NCBI GenBank assembly: GCA_018365995.1
Contig: JAGZIY010000004.1
Span: forward strand, 62,001 to 126,000
DNA from: Butyricicoccus pullicaecorum
Lineage (GTDB): Bacteria; Bacillota; Clostridia; Oscillospirales; Butyricicoccaceae
Length of the DNA stretch: 64,000 bases
Direction: 5' to 3'
Shown: piece by piece, positions 32,633-41,851 of the stretch
How positions within the stretch are numbered: the stretch's first letter is position 1
How the letters are laid out: every line of letters starts with the position of its first letter
Made by a program: the position numbers and the translations under genes
The notes under the pieces: model-generated
The model's input: the letters and a program-made list of their open reading frames with translations, nothing else
Told to the model about the DNA's origin: nothing
Database searches by the model: none

Positions 32633-34375
32633 TCAGATAAACTGGCTCATATAGAGAGCCGCATACTTTCCGCCCCTTTGTATCAGCTTTTCGTGGCTGC
32701 CGGCTTCTTTCAAATCACCGTCCTCCATATAAAGAATCACATCGGCATCTCGTATGGTGGATAGACGGTGCGCGATGACAAAGCTGGTGCGTCCCTTCAT
32801 CAGTTCGGACATGGCTTTTTGAATCAGCACCTCGGTATGGGTATCTACATTGCTGGTCGCTTCATCTAAAATCATGATTTCGGGATCTGCTGCAATGGCG
32901 CGCGCAATGGTCAAAAGCTGCCGCTCGCCCTGTGAAATATTCTCTGCTCCCTTGGTGAGCCTCATGTCATAGCCGTCTGGCAGGGTTTTGATAAAGCTGT
33001 GTGCACAGGCAGATTTCGCAGAAGCAATTATTTTTTCTCTGTGCATCTGACCTTCGGCATAGCCGATGTTTTCTGCAATCGTACCTTCAAAGAGCCATGT
33101 ATCCTGCAAGACCATGCCGAAGCGGCTTCTCAGTTCCTCACGTGACATATCTGTGATTTTCACGCCGTCCACCAGAATCGCTCCGCCATTCAATTCATAA
33201 AAACGCATCAGCAGATTGACGAGTGTGGTTTTTCCGGCACCAGTGGGACCGACCACAGCGACCTTCTGACCGGGGTGTATGGTGAGATTGACTCCCTTCA
33301 TCAGCAAACAATCGGGCGTATAACCAAACTGCACATTTTCAAATACCACACTGCCGCTGTGTTCCTTCGGAACAATACAGTGCGGGGAATCTGGAATTTC
33401 TTCTTCGGAATCTAGAAGATTGAAAATACGATTTCCGGCGGCGGTTGCTGCACCGAAGCTGCCCACCATTCCCGCAATGGCAGAAAATGGTTCGGCAAAA
33501 CGCCACGTGTATTCCAGCATGGCCTGTACATTGCCAACTGTGATTTTTCCAACAATTGCCCACAGGCAGCCAATAGCGGCACAGAGAACATATCCCAAAT
33601 CATTGACAAGCGTTGTGAGGGGACTCACAGCACCGGCAGTGGTTTCTGCTTTTCTGGCACTGGTTTTCAGTTCGTCATTCAGCTTGAAAAATGTGTCCTT
33701 TGCGCGCTCCTGATAATTGAAACTCTGCACAACCGACTGACCGTTATACATTTCCTCTACATATCCATTGAGTTTTCCCAAAAGATTTTGCTGCTCGCTG
33801 TAATATTTTTCACTTGCTTTCATCACCCCCGCCGCGCTGACCAGAGAAAGAGGAACCATGATGACAGGAATCAGGGTGAGGGCAGGGCTGATGGCAAGCA
33901 TCATGAGCAGTACGCCGACTGCTGTTGTGACCTGTGTGACGATGGAGGTCAGATTTTGACTGAGGGTATTGTTGATGGTATCCACGTCGTTTGTGATAAT
34001 GCTGAGTATATCTCCATGGGTATGACTGTCATAATAGCTAAGCGTTAGATGGTGCATTTTGGCATCAATGTCCCGCCGTAGAGTTTGCATGACGTGAGCA
34101 GTGATTTTTGCCATGCCAAAGCCCTGCAAAAACGAAAAGAGCTGTGAAATCAAATATAGTGCAATCAGTGCTGCCAAAAGCCAGAGGATTTTCTCCCAAT
34201 AGAAAGTTCCATCTGCAATGCTGGAAAAAAGCGTGGTGGTCACTTTGCCAATCAGGAAGGGTGCCAGCACCATAAAGGCGGTACTGATGACGGCTGACAA
34301 AATGACAAAGTACAACCGCAGTCGGTGGGCTTTCAAATATCCAAGCAAACGTCTCCATACAAGTGTGTTTTTCAT
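32633..34375 (-). CDS. Heterodimeric ABC exporter, subunit with canonical Walker B
   Basis: This 580-residue half-transporter has six membrane helices in about residues 10-310 and a C-terminal ATPase domain. Walker A is GPTGAGKTT, the signature is the unusual ISQGERQ, and Walker B is MILDEATSNVD with a catalytic Glu. The ATG at 34375 lies 1 base after the stop of the partner gene and follows AAAGGAAG. With the partner it resembles the asymmetric BmrCD/LmrCD exporters of Firmicutes that expel drugs or lipids. Real substrate unknown. Confidence 0.92.
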   Translation of the reverse strand: MKNTLVWRRLLGYLKAHRLRLYFVILSAVISTAFMVLAPFLIGKVTTTLFSSIADGTFYWEKILWLLAALIALYLISQLFSFLQGFGMAKITAHVMQTLRRDIDAKMHHLTLSYYDSHTHGDILSIITNDVDTINNTLSQNLTSIVTQVTTAVGVLLMMLAISPALTLIPVIMVPLSLVSAAGVMKASEKYYSEQQNLLGKLNGYVEEMYNGQSVVQSFNYQERAKDTFFKLNDELKTSARKAETTAGAVSPLTTLVNDLGYVLCAAIGCLWAIVGKITVGNVQAMLEYTWRFAEPFSAIAGMVGSFGAATAAGNRIFNLLDSEEEIPDSPHCIVPKEHSGSVVFENVQFGYTPDCLLMKGVNLTIHPGQKVAVVGPTGAGKTTLVNLLMRFYELNGGAILVDGVKITDMSREELRSRFGMVLQDTWLFEGTIAENIGYAEGQMHREKIIASAKSACAHSFIKTLPDGYDMRLTKGAENISQGERQLLTIARAIAADPEIMILDEATSNVDTHTEVLIQKAMSELMKGRTSFVIAHRLSTIRDADVILYMEDGDLKEAGSHEKLIQRGGKYAALYMSQFI

Positions 34376-34376
34376 G

Positions 34377-36101
34377 TTAGAGTGCTTCCTTTCCAAGCTG
34401 GATTTCTGCAATTTCCCGATAGAGTGGGCAGGTGTTCAAAAGTTCCTCGTGCGTACCGGTTCCAACAATTTGTCCATCGTCCACCACAAGGATACGGTCT
34501 GCGTCTAAAATCGTACTGATACGCTGCGCCACTAGAATCACAGTGGCATCTTTGATGTTTTCCTTTAGGTTCTGGCGAAGTTGGCGGTCGGTTTTCATAT
34601 CCAACGCAGAAAAGCTGTCATCAAACACATAGATTTCCGGCTGTTTCATGACGGCTCGGGTAATTGCCATGCGCTGCCGCTGACCACCGGATAGATTGGT
34701 TCCGCCCTGTGCAATGGGAGCGTAATAGCCCTGCGCTTTCTTGCGGATAAATTCATCGGCGCAGGCAATACCAGCGGCTTGTTTCCAATCGGTTTCAGTG
34801 CCGTTTGGCTGACCAAAATTGAGATTTTCTGCAATACTTCCAGAAAATAGAACATTTTTCTGAGGTACATAGCCGATGAGGGAGCGTAAATCCTCGGTGC
34901 GGTATTCCTTTGCGTTGATTCCATCAATTAGAACCTCTCCAAACATGGGGTCATACAGTCTGGGAATGAGTTTCAGGATACTGGATTTTCCGCGTCCGGT
35001 GCCGCCAATGATGGCGGTAACTTCTCCGGGACGGGATACAAAGCTCACGTCTTTTAGAATTGGTTCCTCTGCACCGGGATAGGCAAAGGTGACATGGCGA
35101 AACTCTACGGTAGAACGCAGGGGACGTTCTTCTATAGGGAAATTGCCGTTTTGAATGGAGCTTTCGGTTTCCAGAACCTCAGCAATTCGTTTGGCACAGG
35201 CATAGCTTGTGGGGAACATCATGATAACGATAGAAAGCATCATGACAGAGGTAAGTACCATGCTGATATACTGACTGTTTGCCACCAGAGAAGCAGCCGC
35301 CATAGTGCCAGTGTTCACATAGTAGGCACCCATACCCAGAACAGCCGCTGTCGTAACACCGAAAATCACGCTGATTGCCGGCATTAAAAGGCTGGAAATG
35401 CGTCCGGCAGCCAGAGCAGTTGTGGCATAGTCCTGATTGACCTTGTGAAAGCGTTCACTTGCTGAGCACTGTCGGTTAAAGGCGCGAATCACACGGACAC
35501 CCTCCAAGGATTCCAAAAACAATTGGTTAATTTGATCTAACTTTTTGCGCAGACGAATGGAGTAGCGGGATGCCAGAACCATGATGATGGTCAAAGTGAT
35601 TAGAAGGACAGGAATCGCTATCAGGAGCACGGAACTGAAGGTTCCTCCGGTAGCTGCGGAAAATACAAGACCAGAGACTGCCATCATAGGTGCCAGCAGC
35701 CCCACACGCAGAAGCAAGGTCAAAAAATTCTGGACATTGGTAATGTCAGAGGTGCTGCGTGTGATGAGGCTCGCCGTTCCAAAGCAATCCATTTCTGCGG
35801 CGGAAAAGCTTTGCACCTTGGTAAAAACATGATTTCTCAGCTGTGCTGCAAAATCCGTAGAAATATATGATGCGATTTTTACGGACAAAAAGCTGATGAT
35901 GCAGGAAAAAACCGTGACAGCCGCCATGATTGCCGCATAGACCCAGATGACGCTGTTTGCTTGTTCTGCAACACCGTGGTCAATCATTTGTGATAAAAAG
36001 AATGGTAAGAGCATCTGTCCGACGGCGGACAGCAATACCAATGTGAAAAGCCCAACAAGCTGCTTTGTGCGAAGCTTTACACTGGAACATATTGTTTTCA
36101 T
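34377..36101 (-). CDS. Heterodimeric ABC exporter, subunit with degenerate Walker B
   Basis: This 574-residue half-transporter also has six membrane helices (about 20-320) and an ATPase domain. Walker A is GGTGRGKSS, the signature is canonical LSGGQRQ, and Walker B reads VFDDSFSALD, with Asp where the catalytic Glu should be. So the partner's signature is odd and this one's Glu is odd: a classic asymmetric heterodimer, in which one ATP site hydrolyses and one is mainly structural. The start at 36101 avoids an upstream run without a ribosome binding site. It follows the GNAT gene by 52 bases. Confidence 0.92.
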   Translation of the reverse strand: MKTICSSVKLRTKQLVGLFTLVLLSAVGQMLLPFFLSQMIDHGVAEQANSVIWVYAAIMAAVTVFSCIISFLSVKIASYISTDFAAQLRNHVFTKVQSFSAAEMDCFGTASLITRSTSDITNVQNFLTLLLRVGLLAPMMAVSGLVFSAATGGTFSSVLLIAIPVLLITLTIIMVLASRYSIRLRKKLDQINQLFLESLEGVRVIRAFNRQCSASERFHKVNQDYATTALAAGRISSLLMPAISVIFGVTTAAVLGMGAYYVNTGTMAAASLVANSQYISMVLTSVMMLSIVIMMFPTSYACAKRIAEVLETESSIQNGNFPIEERPLRSTVEFRHVTFAYPGAEEPILKDVSFVSRPGEVTAIIGGTGRGKSSILKLIPRLYDPMFGEVLIDGINAKEYRTEDLRSLIGYVPQKNVLFSGSIAENLNFGQPNGTETDWKQAAGIACADEFIRKKAQGYYAPIAQGGTNLSGGQRQRMAITRAVMKQPEIYVFDDSFSALDMKTDRQLRQNLKENIKDATVILVAQRISTILDADRILVVDDGQIVGTGTHEELLNTCPLYREIAEIQLGKEAL

Positions 36102-36153
36102 AGCAATCAACAATCCTCTCTTTGATAGCTGACAAAACTCGTAAGGACTTGCC

Positions 36154-36702
36154 TTATTTATAGGATTTGTCGATGATTTTGATTTTGGATAATTTGAAAA
36201 ATAGGCTTCCAAGGGCATACTGCTGTAATGCCATATAGTCGTTGGCGGAAATCATACCGCCGCGGTTCATAATTTCCATATCTCCGCTGACTCCGGTGAT
36301 AAAGATGTTTGAGGAGGTAAAATCATTTTTTAAGTAAAATCTTCGACGGGCGAGTCGTTGAGATTGATTTTCAGAGGCATCATCAGGGCGTTCAATGAGA
36401 AGAACGATTTTTTTCCCTGCAAAGTGTTTGCAGATATGTTCGAGGAGATAACTTCCCGTACCTTTGCTGCGTATTTTAGAAGATACTGCGAGATAGTCCA
36501 CCATGACCATATCTTGGTATGGAATCAGAACCGCAAACCCAAGGAGCTGATTGCCTTCAGCGGCAGTCATAACCAATGCTTTTTTCTTTTTGACTGAATG
36601 GCGCAGAGCAAAATATGGTTTTCTTTCACGCTTGGGAAAGGCTTCCAGATAAATTTCCTTGATTTGTGTCCATTGATTTTCTTTTGCAAATGTAATTTCC
36701 AT
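36154..36702 (-). CDS. GNAT-family acetyltransferase
   Basis: This 182-residue protein shows the GNAT pattern: a DYLAVSSKIRSKGTGSYLLEHI segment holds the acetyl-CoA loop (RSKGTGS, near residue 80) after the VDYLAVS strand, and RRRFYLKNDF ends the fold. AAAGGAAG lies close upstream of the ATG. It is the first gene after a strong regulated promoter and precedes the exporter genes, an arrangement seen for antibiotic or toxic-compound resistance units. The acetylated compound is unknown. Confidence 0.85.
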   Translation of the reverse strand: MEITFAKENQWTQIKEIYLEAFPKRERKPYFALRHSVKKKKALVMTAAEGNQLLGFAVLIPYQDMVMVDYLAVSSKIRSKGTGSYLLEHICKHFAGKKIVLLIERPDDASENQSQRLARRRFYLKNDFTSSNIFITGVSGDMEIMNRGGMISANDYMALQQYALGSLFFKLSKIKIIDKSYK

Positions 36703-36741
36703 AAAAATCTTCCTTTCTTGTGGGAGCTGTTGTCTGGGGTT

Positions 36742-36772
36742 ATTATATAATGTACAGTTACTGTACAGTCAA
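36742..36772 (-). promoter_or_regulatory. Promoter with palindromic operator (MerR-like architecture)
   Basis: On the minus strand TTGACT (36772-36767) and TATAAT (36747-36742) are 19 bases apart, and a 17-base palindrome TGTACAG-TAA-CTGTACA (36751-36767) fills the spacer. Long 19-base spacing with a palindrome inside is the hallmark of MerR-family activation. An alternative -10, TATATA, gives 17-base spacing, in which case a classical repressor would fit. The regulator gene is not visible nearby. Confidence 0.7.
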
Positions 36773-36809
36773 GAGATAATTTTGGAATGTTGGAATGACG
36801 GACAGACAT

Positions 36810-36849
36810 AAAAAAATAAGCAGCACCAAATTGCAATTGGTGCTGCTCA
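36810..36849 (-). terminator. Terminator after the SbcD-like gene
   Basis: On the minus strand AGCAGCACCAATTG and CAATTTGGTGCTGCT form the stem, followed by TATTTTTTTA. Confidence 0.85.
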
Positions 36850-36933
36850 ATCTATCGAAAAAGTTGCGCTTGTTATTTTCGCTTTGGCGTGCAGAGACTA
36901 AATAGAATCAAAATTTTACGGATATATATGCAC

Positions 36934-38028
36934 TTATGCCAGCGTGGGTCTGGAGTCTTCATCAAATGCGGCAAGCGCATAGCGCAATGCAAGAGTAAGC
37001 GCTTCTTTTTCTTTGGGGGAGGAAGCCGCTTCGATGAGATCCCGATAGCGTCGACTGACTGCCCCGCGGACATCGTCTTGCTGGAGATACCGCCACAATG
37101 GTTTTTTGGGAATGGTTTCATCAGAAACTGTACAGCTGAGAAAGACCTGATCCAATACCCGCCGTAAGGCAGGCAAGTTGGGGTCGTAGATACGTTCACC
37201 CGTGAGTACAAGGGTTGCGCACATGCTGTCATGTTTTTTGGGGATTCGTTCAATAAGAACCTTTTGTAAGCCGACATCAGAGGGAATTGGCGTTAAATCG
37301 ATTTCAATGCGCGCAAACTGTACGGCTTTGGATTCGATAAACTGCGCCTTAACGGTATTTCCGATTTGGATAAGTAAAAAGCCCTTTGGTCCCGTTTCTT
37401 CACTGGAAAGCGCTGCCATGCCGCCCGAACAGCAGAATACAGTACCACCTGCCCGACGCAAACCGCTTGCTGTATGATTGTGTCCGGCTGCGAAATATGA
37501 AAAGCCGCTTTTTGCAAGTGCATCTGTTGTGTAAAAATTGCACCCATCTTCGGATTGCAAATCACTATGCAGTACACAAAGGTTAATGGAGTGTGAAAAA
37601 TCTGCATGGGACAAGGGGATTTTTGCGTTGGGCGCATGAAAACCTGCGCCCCAAACAGTTGTATTGTCATTTAAATGGACGGATTCTAGAGAAGAACCTG
37701 TAAACACATAAACATTCTGCGGGAGCACGTTGGTTTGATAAGGGCTTTGGGCTGTTAGGAAATCATGGCTGCCGGGAGAAATAAATACCGGACAGGAAGC
37801 TTGTGCAAGCAGAGACATGGCGCGGGAAAATAGAGTGGGTACAGGCGTTGGAGAGTCAAATAAATCGCCTGCAATTAAAATACAATCCACATGTTCCTGC
37901 GCGGCAACACGGATAACATGTTCGAGTGCGGCAAACTGGTAGGATTGCGCTTTTTCCGCTTTATCCACGGGGAGCATATTAAAATCTGCACCGAGGTGCA
38001 GGTCTGCCATATGTAAAAACCTGAGCAT
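36934..38028 (-). CDS. SbcD/YhaO-like metallophosphoesterase, putative DNA repair nuclease
   Basis: This 364-residue protein has the calcineurin-type phosphoesterase core: DLHLG near residue 9, GDLFD near 55, then GSHD near 87 where GNHD is normal, and GHNH near 184. Relatives (SbcD, YhaO) cut DNA ends in complex with an ATPase (SbcC, YhaN). The C-terminal ~100 residues are helical, as in YhaO-type capping domains. The gene ends at a terminator 85 bases on and no SbcC/YhaN gene neighbours it. The Asn-to-Ser change replaces a usual metal ligand and could weaken activity; comparison with close homologues is needed to see if this is common. Confidence 0.8.
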   Translation of the reverse strand: MLRFLHMADLHLGADFNMLPVDKAEKAQSYQFAALEHVIRVAAQEHVDCILIAGDLFDSPTPVPTLFSRAMSLLAQASCPVFISPGSHDFLTAQSPYQTNVLPQNVYVFTGSSLESVHLNDNTTVWGAGFHAPNAKIPLSHADFSHSINLCVLHSDLQSEDGCNFYTTDALAKSGFSYFAAGHNHTASGLRRAGGTVFCCSGGMAALSSEETGPKGFLLIQIGNTVKAQFIESKAVQFARIEIDLTPIPSDVGLQKVLIERIPKKHDSMCATLVLTGERIYDPNLPALRRVLDQVFLSCTVSDETIPKKPLWRYLQQDDVRGAVSRRYRDLIEAASSPKEKEALTLALRYALAAFDEDSRPTLA

Positions 38029-38081
38029 GAGAAAAAGTCTCCTTTGGTGTTGTGATAGACATGATGCAATCTATGAAGAAT

Positions 38082-38090
38082 ATTATATCA
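38082..38090 (-). promoter_or_regulatory. Extended -10 of the SbcD-like gene
   Basis: The minus strand reads TGATATAAT, an extended -10, about 55 bases upstream of the start. I see no good -35. The remainder of 38029-38381 (353 bases) holds the terminator at 38151-38179 and nothing else I can name. Confidence 0.5.
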
Positions 38091-38150
38091 TAAAAGAAAG
38101 AGGACTTTCCAGATATTGTGTACGAATTTGACCGATTCGGATATAAAATG

Positions 38151-38179
38151 AAGAAAGCCCGCAAAAAGCGGGCTTTCTT
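38151..38179 (-). terminator. Terminator of the dnaD-dnaI unit
   Basis: AAGAAAGCCCGC and GCGGGCTTTCTT form a perfect 12-base stem with a TTTTT-type loop. It lies about 200 bases beyond the dnaI stop on the minus strand. Confidence 0.8.
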
Positions 38180-38381
38180 CGTGTCTCACAAAATAAAGGG
38201 GGTTAAAAAGTAGGGGATAAAGAAACATTTGAAAGAATGATGGCATTTCTTTACCAGAAAGAAATTGCGGTGTTCCTTTCTGATGTATTTAGTATACCCC
38301 GATACCACATAAGGTGTGTGAACAGAATTTGAACGACATGTGAACCTTTTGTATCCCTTTTTTGGAAATATGAATAGTTTT

Positions 38382-39389
38382 TTACAAGGAAGCTTGTTCT
38401 TTCCGGCGTTTTATGGTGCGGATATCCTCTCCGGTAAAGCGCAGCGGTATAAATTCACCGTTCAGGCGGGAAGCGATTGCGGGGGAGTAGCGCTTTTCGA
38501 ATGAAGCCGGAAGAAGATTGGTGTTGATGATCATGGGGCCATGGCGCATCAGGCGTTCCTCCAGAAGCCCGTAAAGCGTGGATATCGTAAAGGCGGTCAA
38601 CATTTCGGTACCGAGGTCATCAATAATGAGCAGATCACATTTTTCGTATTTGCGGATACGGCGTGCTGCTTCGGCAGCATCCGCGCTGCTGAATTTTACG
38701 CTTTCATAGGTACTGAAAATTCGAATTGAGGTATCATAAGCAACCGAAAAGCCATGCTCAGAAACCACTTTGGCAATGCAGGAGGAGAGAAAGGTTTTTC
38801 CGAGTCCGGTCGAGCCGTATAGCAGAAGATTTGGTGACTGGAGTGAAAAATCAGCTGCATATTTATAGCAGGTATCCCGGTTGAATTCCATATTTTCGCG
38901 CGGAGAAATCCCCAGTCTGGAGTCGGGAACCGCAGGATAATACTCCATTTGAAAATGTTCAAAATTTTGTTCTCTGATGGGAAGAATAGTAGAAAGTTCG
39001 GCAGTCAATCGGGTAGTATAACGTCTTTTGAGACATTCACAGGGCTGTGTTCCGATATATCCGGTGTCACTGCATCGGGGACAGATGGGTGTTTCATCTA
39101 AATAGCTTGCTGGATAATGAAATTGCAGCAGTAAATCTCGTCGTTCCTCCTGAAGCTTTAGATTTTTTTGCCGAAGCTGCGCGATGGCGTCGGTCGGGTC
39201 TGTACCATTCTGCAGGGCAGTGCGCAAAATGGCAGCTGCTGTATTGGAAAGCAGACGGTCAATTTCGCAGATGCGGGGGATTTTTGCATAGATTTCCTTG
39301 CGGCGTGCGGAAAATAACGCAGCACGTGCGTTGCTTTCTGTATCCATATCTCGCAGTACAGCAGATAAAATTTCACGGTTAAAACGCAT
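38382..39389 (-). CDS. dnaI: Replicative helicase loader, DnaI/DnaC-type AAA+ ATPase
   Basis: This 335-residue protein loads DnaB-type helicase at replication forks. The N-terminal half is helical (helicase binding) and has a zinc site CPRCSDTGYIGTQPCEC (about residues 103-119). The AAA+ domain has Walker A YGSTGLGKTFL (near residue 190), Walker B LLIIDDLGTE and sensor 1 INTN. It begins 3 bases after the stop of the DnaD-domain gene, so both are one operon for primosome assembly. The N-terminal half keeps two long helices. Confidence 0.9.
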   Translation of the reverse strand: MRFNREILSAVLRDMDTESNARAALFSARRKEIYAKIPRICEIDRLLSNTAAAILRTALQNGTDPTDAIAQLRQKNLKLQEERRDLLLQFHYPASYLDETPICPRCSDTGYIGTQPCECLKRRYTTRLTAELSTILPIREQNFEHFQMEYYPAVPDSRLGISPRENMEFNRDTCYKYAADFSLQSPNLLLYGSTGLGKTFLSSCIAKVVSEHGFSVAYDTSIRIFSTYESVKFSSADAAEAARRIRKYEKCDLLIIDDLGTEMLTAFTISTLYGLLEERLMRHGPMIINTNLLPASFEKRYSPAIASRLNGEFIPLRFTGEDIRTIKRRKEQASL

Positions 39390-39392
39390 AGA

Positions 39393-40370
39393 TTAGTCCT
39401 CCGATTGTTGTGCGCGGCGGCGTTTTACGTTCTCGACCCATTCCTTTTCCCAATCTGCAAGCGGTGTGTTTTCGTCTGCCTGTGTTGAGGCTGATGCAGC
39501 GGCTGCGCCGAACGGGGGACGTGTGACAGTGCCGGATTGTTTTTGCTCTGAGATTTCGGGCTCAAGCGCAGTGATTTCAGAAACTGTGTGTACGCCGCGC
39601 TTGTCCCAAGCTGTCAGCATCTTGCGCAGATAGCTTGCAGAAAATGATCCAATTTGCCTTTTCATACGTGTAAGCGCAAGCTCGACCGCATCAGGAGGGA
39701 AGCCCTTTTCCAGACAGAGTGCAATGATGGTGGCTTCTGCGGCGGTCGGTTTTCTTCCGACAATACCAAATACCTGATAGAGTGCGTCCCGCAGAGGCTG
39801 CTCGGCGTCAAATGTGGCAAGATAGCGCTGTGCATCTGCGGCTGTCAGGATTCCCTTGTCGGACCATACACAGGCTTCACGCTCGATATCGCGTCCGCGC
39901 ACGGTGCCCCTATCGCGTTTGAGATAACTGAGCAGTTCGATAATGACCTCAGCTGGCAGCCGGATATGGTCATATACGGTATAGAGTGTGCGCAAAAGGG
40001 AATCACTCAGTGGACGGTTCAAGATCCCTTCGGCAGTATCACAAATTGCTTGAAATTTATGGTCGCCGCCGCGTGCATCTCGCAGTTCTGCTGCCGTGTA
40101 GCGCGGCGCGGGTGCAGGGGTAAGTTCGGCAGCGGTGGGAGACTGTGTGATGGACAGGTTTGTAAGTGTAAAGGCAGCACGCTCATAGCGTGTTTTGGAC
40201 AAATGCAGGTCACGCATTGCGTGCTGTTCATTGAAATCCGTGCCCTTGCGTATGATATATAGATAGAGCAGTGCGGCGTCACCGTCCCCGCACTGAATGA
40301 GTTTATCCGCCGTATCACAGCGAATCACACGAAATTCGCCTTCCGGCATTAAAAGAGAGACAAGGCTCAT
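39393..40370 (-). CDS. DnaD-domain replication protein
   Basis: This 325-residue protein probably helps assemble the primosome, together with DnaI. The start at 40370 is chosen because GGAGG ends 5 bases before it; the longer frame upstream has no site. The C-terminal region holds the DnaD/DnaB_2 motif SFSASYLRKMLTAWDKRGVHTVSEI (about residues 225-250; the YLRKML...W core is diagnostic). A second, weaker helical repeat precedes it near residue 150. The N-terminus has a winged-helix look. It may be the DnaD/DnaB fusion-type found in Clostridia. Upstream lies a divergent promoter for glmU. Confidence 0.85.
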   Translation of the reverse strand: MSLVSLLMPEGEFRVIRCDTADKLIQCGDGDAALLYLYIIRKGTDFNEQHAMRDLHLSKTRYERAAFTLTNLSITQSPTAAELTPAPAPRYTAAELRDARGGDHKFQAICDTAEGILNRPLSDSLLRTLYTVYDHIRLPAEVIIELLSYLKRDRGTVRGRDIEREACVWSDKGILTAADAQRYLATFDAEQPLRDALYQVFGIVGRKPTAAEATIIALCLEKGFPPDAVELALTRMKRQIGSFSASYLRKMLTAWDKRGVHTVSEITALEPEISEQKQSGTVTRPPFGAAAASASTQADENTPLADWEKEWVENVKRRRAQQSED

Positions 40371-40574
40371 GGAAACCTCCAGAAAGAATAAACAGCCGAT
40401 GCTGTGTGATTGTGCCTTTCTATTATATCCTGTTCGGACAGTTCGCGCAAGCGCACGAATCATGCGGAAAAAAATAGAAAAATAGGATAGTTTTTTGCGG
40501 GAGACGGCGAGGGTGGCAGGAGAATCGGTAAAGAACACAAAGCCTCTATAAAATAACCTGCAAATTCTCTTAAT

Positions 40575-40604
40575 TTGACAGTGAAATCCTGCTTGTGATA
40601 TAGT
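40575..40604 (+). promoter_or_regulatory. Promoter of glmU-prs
   Basis: A consensus TTGACA (40575-40580) and TATAGT (40599-40604) are 18 bases apart, 65 bases before the glmU start. The stretch 40371-40574 otherwise shows nothing I can name. Confidence 0.6.
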
Positions 40605-40669
40605 ATAATTATATATAGATTGTATGGGGGAGTTTTTTCCCAAACACGGAAATTGAAAGGACTAATTTC

Positions 40670-41812
40670 ATGAGCCAAATTACAACAATCTTGCGCGGCG
40701 CGCGTGAGACCTATGAGATTCCAGTGTTGTTTCAGCATGCGGGCGCATGGGTGGAGGATGCACTGACACAGGCAGGACTTTGCATGGGTACGATGGAGAC
40801 GGCACAAGATACTGTTTTGCTGCTCGGTGCACCGTGTCCGGAGTTGACTGCGGCGGCGTACTCGCGCCTCATTCAAAACCATCAGGCAATTGGTGCGGAT
40901 TTCACGGTTTTTGCGCAGACGATGCCTTCTCGTGGGACAGATGACAGCATTTTATGCCTTGCGTCAGATACGCCGCCGGTTGTGTGCGCACAGAAAAAAA
41001 CGGCACAAATGCTTGCAGAAGGTGACCTTGTTGCAGCAGTCAATATTGCTTTGCAGAGAGGCTGCACGGTAGAGGTCGTGCAGATTCCACCTGTCACAGT
41101 CGTAACAGATGGATTATCCGCATTTGAAGCACAAAAGCATCTATGTACAAGGATCAATATGGGACATATCGCAGCGGGAGTACAGATTTTTGCACCGGAT
41201 AGCGTATATATTGCACCGGACGCAAAGATTGGTGCAGGTACCGTGATCCTTCCGGGAACCATCATTCGAGCGGGCTGTACGGTTGGCAGCGGCGCTGTGA
41301 TTGGACCTAATACACTGCTCGAACAAGCAGAGATTGGGGATCGTACTTCGGTAAATTCCTCCCAAATCTATGAGAGCACGATTGGATCAGGTGCAACGGT
41401 AGGACCGTTTGCTTATGTACGCCCAGGCTGTAAGGTTGGAGATAATACGCGCGTTGGTGACTTTGTAGAGCTGAAAAAGGCTGAGATTGGAAATGGAACT
41501 AAGGTTGCACATCTGACCTATGTGGGAGATGCAACCGTGGGTGAGCGTGTGAACTTTGGCTGTGGTACCGTAGTGGTAAACTATGACGGATACAATAAAT
41601 ATCATACGGACATCGGTGATGACTGTTTCCTTGGCTGTAATACCAATTTGATTGCACCAGTGAAGCTGGGTGATCGTGTATTTACAGCAGCGGGCACAAC
41701 AGTAACAAAAGATGTGCCAGACGGTGCATTGGTTGTTGGACGTTCCCGCCAGAGCACATTGGAGGGCTGGAATGACAAGCGCCGTGCGCGAATGGCTGAA
41801 GAAAAGAAATAA
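40670..41812 (+). CDS. glmU: GlmU-like protein: intact acetyltransferase, degenerate uridyltransferase half
   Basis: GlmU normally makes UDP-GlcNAc in two steps and has ~455 residues; this one has 380. The C-terminal left-handed beta-helix (about 165-380) is intact, with GDFVELKKAEIG, HLTYVGDA, NYDGYNK and TTVTKDVPDGALVVGRSRQ, which carry the acetyltransferase residues. The N-terminal half lacks the LAAGxGTRM nucleotide loop and the later GTGHA motif; it only keeps faint strands (TVLLLGAPCPEL, EAQKHLCTRINMGHI). It thus probably only acetylates glucosamine 1-phosphate. The next gene is prs, as in many Firmicutes. The uridylyl step would need a separate enzyme. Confidence 0.9.
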   Translation: MSQITTILRGARETYEIPVLFQHAGAWVEDALTQAGLCMGTMETAQDTVLLLGAPCPELTAAAYSRLIQNHQAIGADFTVFAQTMPSRGTDDSILCLASDTPPVVCAQKKTAQMLAEGDLVAAVNIALQRGCTVEVVQIPPVTVVTDGLSAFEAQKHLCTRINMGHIAAGVQIFAPDSVYIAPDAKIGAGTVILPGTIIRAGCTVGSGAVIGPNTLLEQAEIGDRTSVNSSQIYESTIGSGATVGPFAYVRPGCKVGDNTRVGDFVELKKAEIGNGTKVAHLTYVGDATVGERVNFGCGTVVVNYDGYNKYHTDIGDDCFLGCNTNLIAPVKLGDRVFTAAGTTVTKDVPDGALVVGRSRQSTLEGWNDKRRARMAEEKK

Positions 41813-41851
41813 TAAAAAAATGGAACTGCATACACAGGGGGTACAACACAA

